A stretch of 40,819 bases of DNA from a virus. The notes beneath the pieces are model-generated. The model had not been told where the DNA came from. It did no database searches and was given only the letters and a program-made list of their open reading frames with translations. The DNA is taken from IMG/VR virus record IMGVR_UViG_3300021960_000179, positions 1 through 40,819 of that record; one strand, given 5' to 3'. Shown here piece by piece: positions 38,693 through 40,819 of this stretch. Position numbers and translations under genes: made by a program. The stretch's first letter is position 1; each line of letters begins with the position of its first letter.

Positions 38693-40170
38693 CAGATCAC
38701 ACCACCTGACATCCCGCTTCTAAAATTCTTCTGCAACGCCTCCTCCATCGCCATGCGCTTTCGATCTTCCATCTTTCTCAGCAAAAACTGTCGGTTCCAA
38801 CCGGCTGGTTCTCCGAGTAACCCCGTTGGCGAGTTGCTGGATGAGTCACCATCCCGCGACAGTAAGCCCATGACCGGAACGCCGGGGGCCGCTTTGAATG
38901 TTTCATCGTTGCGCTGCAGCAGCTTCATGCGTTTTAGAACCTCTTCGTCCCACGTCACATAATTACGACTGCCGGTTTCCGCGATAAAACGATCAGCTTC
39001 CTGTGGGGTGTCAAAAACCTTGTAATTTTTGGGATCGTTAAAATCGTAAACCTTCATTTTGTTATCGTTAGTGGCCGTTCGCGCCCAGCTTATCCGAGAC
39101 CCCGCGTCTAGGTATTTGAGTCCGGGAATACCGGCTCGTCCTAACTCTTTAGCGGCTTGTTCTTTCCCATCGCCATATCCCCCAAACCGGAATTTATTAA
39201 CTAACTCTGTGTGGATTTTTTCACCCGTGGGGTCGGCAGGGAGTTCTGGAAGATCCCTTTTGGGGTTATTATAAAGCGCATCTAGCAGAGCTTTGTCGTA
39301 TTCTTGTAACCCCTTCGGGTCTGCTTTATATCCAAATTTCTCAAGAGCTTTCCGCACACTCTCCGGCTGCTCACTCAGCGGCTTATCCCAGTCCAGATAA
39401 CGCGCAACTGCGTCATCCGGCAGATCGTGTTTGTAGAGATAACCCGGAGCTTTAGTGGTAATTCTGCCCCTGTTCTGTTCGATCCATTTAAGTCCAGACC
39501 GCCAACCGGCTGCATTGTCGGGGTCGTATTTGATAAAGTCTCGTGATTGGTTCAGCGCCGCGTCGATAACCTCATCTTCCGACAAATAAGGTCTGAGCCT
39601 TCGCATCGATTCAATTAGGTTGATACCGACACTGCGCGGCTCATTCAGCGTTTTATCGTCGTACTCTCGCACTAACTTACCGTCTAAAAACACATTTGAT
39701 TTGCCCTTAGCAAGTGACTGTCGGTAGTTTCCCGCGACGGCCTTCGCCTCTGCATCATAACGACCATGACCATAGGTCAACGCGCCCTCGCCGCTGCGGA
39801 TATGCTGCAAACTATCCGCTGCATCACCCGGCCCATATTTGTGGGGACTTCCTTGAAACACGTTCATTCCCAACGCACCCGCAGGGATACGGTTCAGTAA
39901 CCCCGCCGGTGAGAAGTCCAGCACGTCACCGAGTATCAACCCCGGTGGGCGTTGGCCTCGTGCCATCTGCCCCATACTTACCGCAGAGTTGCCAACATCC
40001 CGCAGCAGCCCCGGCACGGCGAGTTCCGGCATAACGTCGGTGTCGAGTTCATCGACATCCAGCGTGTTCCGCATCCGAAACGGCAAAATTGTGCTGTAGT
40101 CATAATTCGGATCATCCAGCGGGTTTTGCTGTAACAGCCCCGGCGGCGTGTGTGGTTGCCCGTGCGGCAT
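38692..40170 (-). CDS. PARP/ADP-ribosyltransferase-like polyvalent virion protein
   Basis: The 492-residue product holds VFQGSPHKYGPGDAAD, then GEGALTYGHGRYDAEAKAVA and GNY at about residues 100-150. The YGHGxY...A..Y order resembles the PARP and toxin-type ART core (FGKGIYFAD..AxxY). The expected first His is Gln in VFQG, and a later GIPGLKYLDAGSR with SRNYVTWDEE is typical of such phage domains. Its first 60 residues (MPHGQPHTPPGLLQQNPL..., LDVDELD) and last residues (PGVPVMGLL, GGVI) match the metallopeptidase-like protein, coupled by TGATG. Likely an ejected host-modifying enzyme; activity is unproved. Confidence 0.6.
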   Translation of the reverse strand: MPHGQPHTPPGLLQQNPLDDPNYDYSTILPFRMRNTLDVDELDTDVMPELAVPGLLRDVGNSAVSMGQMARGQRPPGLILGDVLDFSPAGLLNRIPAGALGMNVFQGSPHKYGPGDAADSLQHIRSGEGALTYGHGRYDAEAKAVAGNYRQSLAKGKSNVFLDGKLVREYDDKTLNEPRSVGINLIESMRRLRPYLSEDEVIDAALNQSRDFIKYDPDNAAGWRSGLKWIEQNRGRITTKAPGYLYKHDLPDDAVARYLDWDKPLSEQPESVRKALEKFGYKADPKGLQEYDKALLDALYNNPKRDLPELPADPTGEKIHTELVNKFRFGGYGDGKEQAAKELGRAGIPGLKYLDAGSRISWARTATNDNKMKVYDFNDPKNYKVFDTPQEADRFIAETGSRNYVTWDEEVLKRMKLLQRNDETFKAAPGVPVMGLLSRDGDSSSNSPTGLLGEPAGWNRQFLLRKMEDRKRMAMEEALQKNFRSGMSGGVI

Positions 40171-40265
40171 TATTTTTTCTTTTTCTTGCCCTTTTTACGC
40201 GCGGCTGCTGCCTTGGCACGGCCTTTAGGCGTGTATGCGTATTTTTTGCCTCGAACCATCGGCAT
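40170..40265 (-). CDS. Tiny lysine-rich protein
   Basis: A 31-residue frame starts MPMVRGKKYAYTPKGRAKAA and ends in a GKKKKK tail. Near-identical small basic proteins (M..RGKKY.YTPKG) are common in marine podoviruses near head genes. The stop overlaps the next start (TAATG). It is strongly positive and could bind DNA or a capsid protein, but no function is known to me. Confidence 0.65.
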   Translation of the reverse strand: MPMVRGKKYAYTPKGRAKAAAARKKGKKKKK

Positions 40266-40279
40266 AATTTATATCCTCA

Positions 40280-40303
40280 TAAAAAAACCCGCCGAAGCGG
40301 GTG
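40280..40303 (-). terminator. Intrinsic terminator between fibre and effector genes
   Basis: ACCCGC and GCGGGT pair around CGAA (UUCG in minus-strand RNA), followed by seven T residues (40287-40281). It ends the fibre transcript before the tiny basic protein and effector genes, which therefore need read-through or their own promoter. Confidence 0.9.
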
Positions 40304-40327
40304 CAAAATATTGAAGCAGTTGTTCAG

Positions 40328-40576
40328 TCAGTCGCCGAAAAGCGCGTCAAATTCCGTCGTATCGACGGCGATGGCAGCGTTAAACGGTGACATATCTTCA
40401 GTAGTCCAAAAGTCCTGTTCGATCATAATTTTCAGATGGTCAACATTACGCTGGATAACAGTCTCGTCGCTGGTATAGGCATCAGGGTCAGCGATGACTG
40501 CGTTAATAAGATTTACGCTATCCATCGCTGCGCTGTAAGCCTGTGCAATTTCTTCAGCGGTTCTTTCGTTATCCAT
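40328..40576 (-). CDS. Fibre-associated small protein, copy B
   Basis: The 82-residue homologue of 2853-3098 starts MDNERTAEEIAQAYSAAMDS and shares QRNVDHLKIM, WTTEDM and AIAVDTTEFD with it. It overlaps the S74 gene end by eight bases and is followed by a strong terminator. In the circular form it directly follows the large fibre. The function is unknown; being kept after two S74 fibres suggests a dedicated partner. Confidence 0.6.
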   Translation of the reverse strand: MDNERTAEEIAQAYSAAMDSVNLINAVIADPDAYTSDETVIQRNVDHLKIMIEQDFWTTEDMSPFNAAIAVDTTEFDALFGD

Positions 40577-40819
40577 TTTCGATTCCCTTTTTAAGTGTTG
40601 CGACTTCAGCCGACAATTCCTGTACGGCTTTGACCAAAACAGGGACCAGTTTTCCGTAACTGGCTTCCAGTTTTTCGGGATTGTTTTTCAGCACGAGGCT
40701 GAGATAATCTTCAGCATCAGCATCGATCTGTGCTTTGTCAAGGTCTTGTGCAATAAATCCAGCTTCTTGCTCACCAACCTTTGCACCGTCACGCATGTTC
40801 CATGTGAACTTGACGGGTT
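40569..40819 (-). CDS. S74 chaperone end of a tail fibre (5' part cut by window edge)
   Basis: This frame is open to the window end and encodes the last 83 residues of a fibre: MRDGAKVGEQEAGFIAQDLD through ELSAEVATLKKGIENG. It is nearly identical in protein to the S74 end at 3088-3341 but differs at many third codon positions left of 40693. The catalytic motif would lie just beyond the edge. In the circular model, it is the end of the fibre gene whose start is at 5556. Confidence 0.85.
   Translation of the reverse strand, partial: PVKFTWNMRDGAKVGEQEAGFIAQDLDKAQIDADAEDYLSLVLKNNPEKLEASYGKLVPVLVKAVQELSAEVATLKKGIENG
40693..40819. repeat. 127-bp direct repeat, terminal copy
   Basis: Identical over 127 bases with 3215-3341 and ending exactly at the window edge. 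It marks the likely circular join of the main genome. Confidence 0.9.

Overview
The window is almost entirely a tailed bacteriophage genome. It encodes a tyrosine integrase, a CI-type regulator, a small and large terminase subunit, a portal, an SU10-like (DUF5309) capsid protein, ejection proteins and a SleB-type endolysin. I see no sheath, tape-measure or tail-tube genes, so a short-tailed temperate virus is the best reading. Base composition near 50% GC, the exonuclease/annealing protein/SSB set, the DUF6362-like regulator and the fibre types suggest an alphaproteobacterial, probably marine, host; this host assignment is inference.

Assembly structure matters here. Positions 40693-40819 repeat positions 3215-3341 exactly over 127 bp, which looks like a de Bruijn graph overlap. 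Joining the right end to position 3342 gives a circle of 37,478 bp. It also restores the usual order terminase, portal, fibre, accessory proteins, scaffold, capsid. Positions 1-3214 would then be a branch from a related phage. That branch is clearly richer in AT and carries another tail-end module: fibre, glycine-rich adhesin, PP-loop protein, and the start of a different tail protein.

Layout, with transcription leftwards (minus) unless stated. 1-3214: foreign or variant tail branch. 3088-9572: mosaic fibre with S74 chaperone, portal, large terminase and an unknown gene, behind an extended -10 promoter preceded by a 21-bp tandem repeat. 9755-13611: small terminase, DUF6362-like regulator, replication proteins with an iteron origin inside the O-like gene, nuclease-like genes and a Cro-like gene. 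13675-17139 (plus): CI-like repressor with a decayed protease domain, then exonuclease, putative annealing protein, SSB and small regulators, ended by a strong hairpin. 17243-19828: integrase, small early genes and a probable attP with two clusters of repeated arm-type sites. 19806-22773: lysis module (two holin candidates, endolysin, anchored proteins, a PD-(D/E)XK nuclease) and a second PP-loop gene. 22773-33261: adhesin, fibre, ejection proteins, tail nozzle and adaptor. 33309-40265: capsid, scaffold, and two large proteins that share both ends but carry different middles, one PARP/ADP-ribosyltransferase-like and one HExxH metallopeptidase-like. 40328-40819: fibre accessory gene and the S74 end.

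Genes are tightly packed, and many neighbours share stop and start bases (TGATG, TAATG, ATGA, GTGA), indicating translational coupling. The most unusual items are the adhesin/PP-loop gene pair found twice in different genetic settings and the paired effector-like virion proteins.
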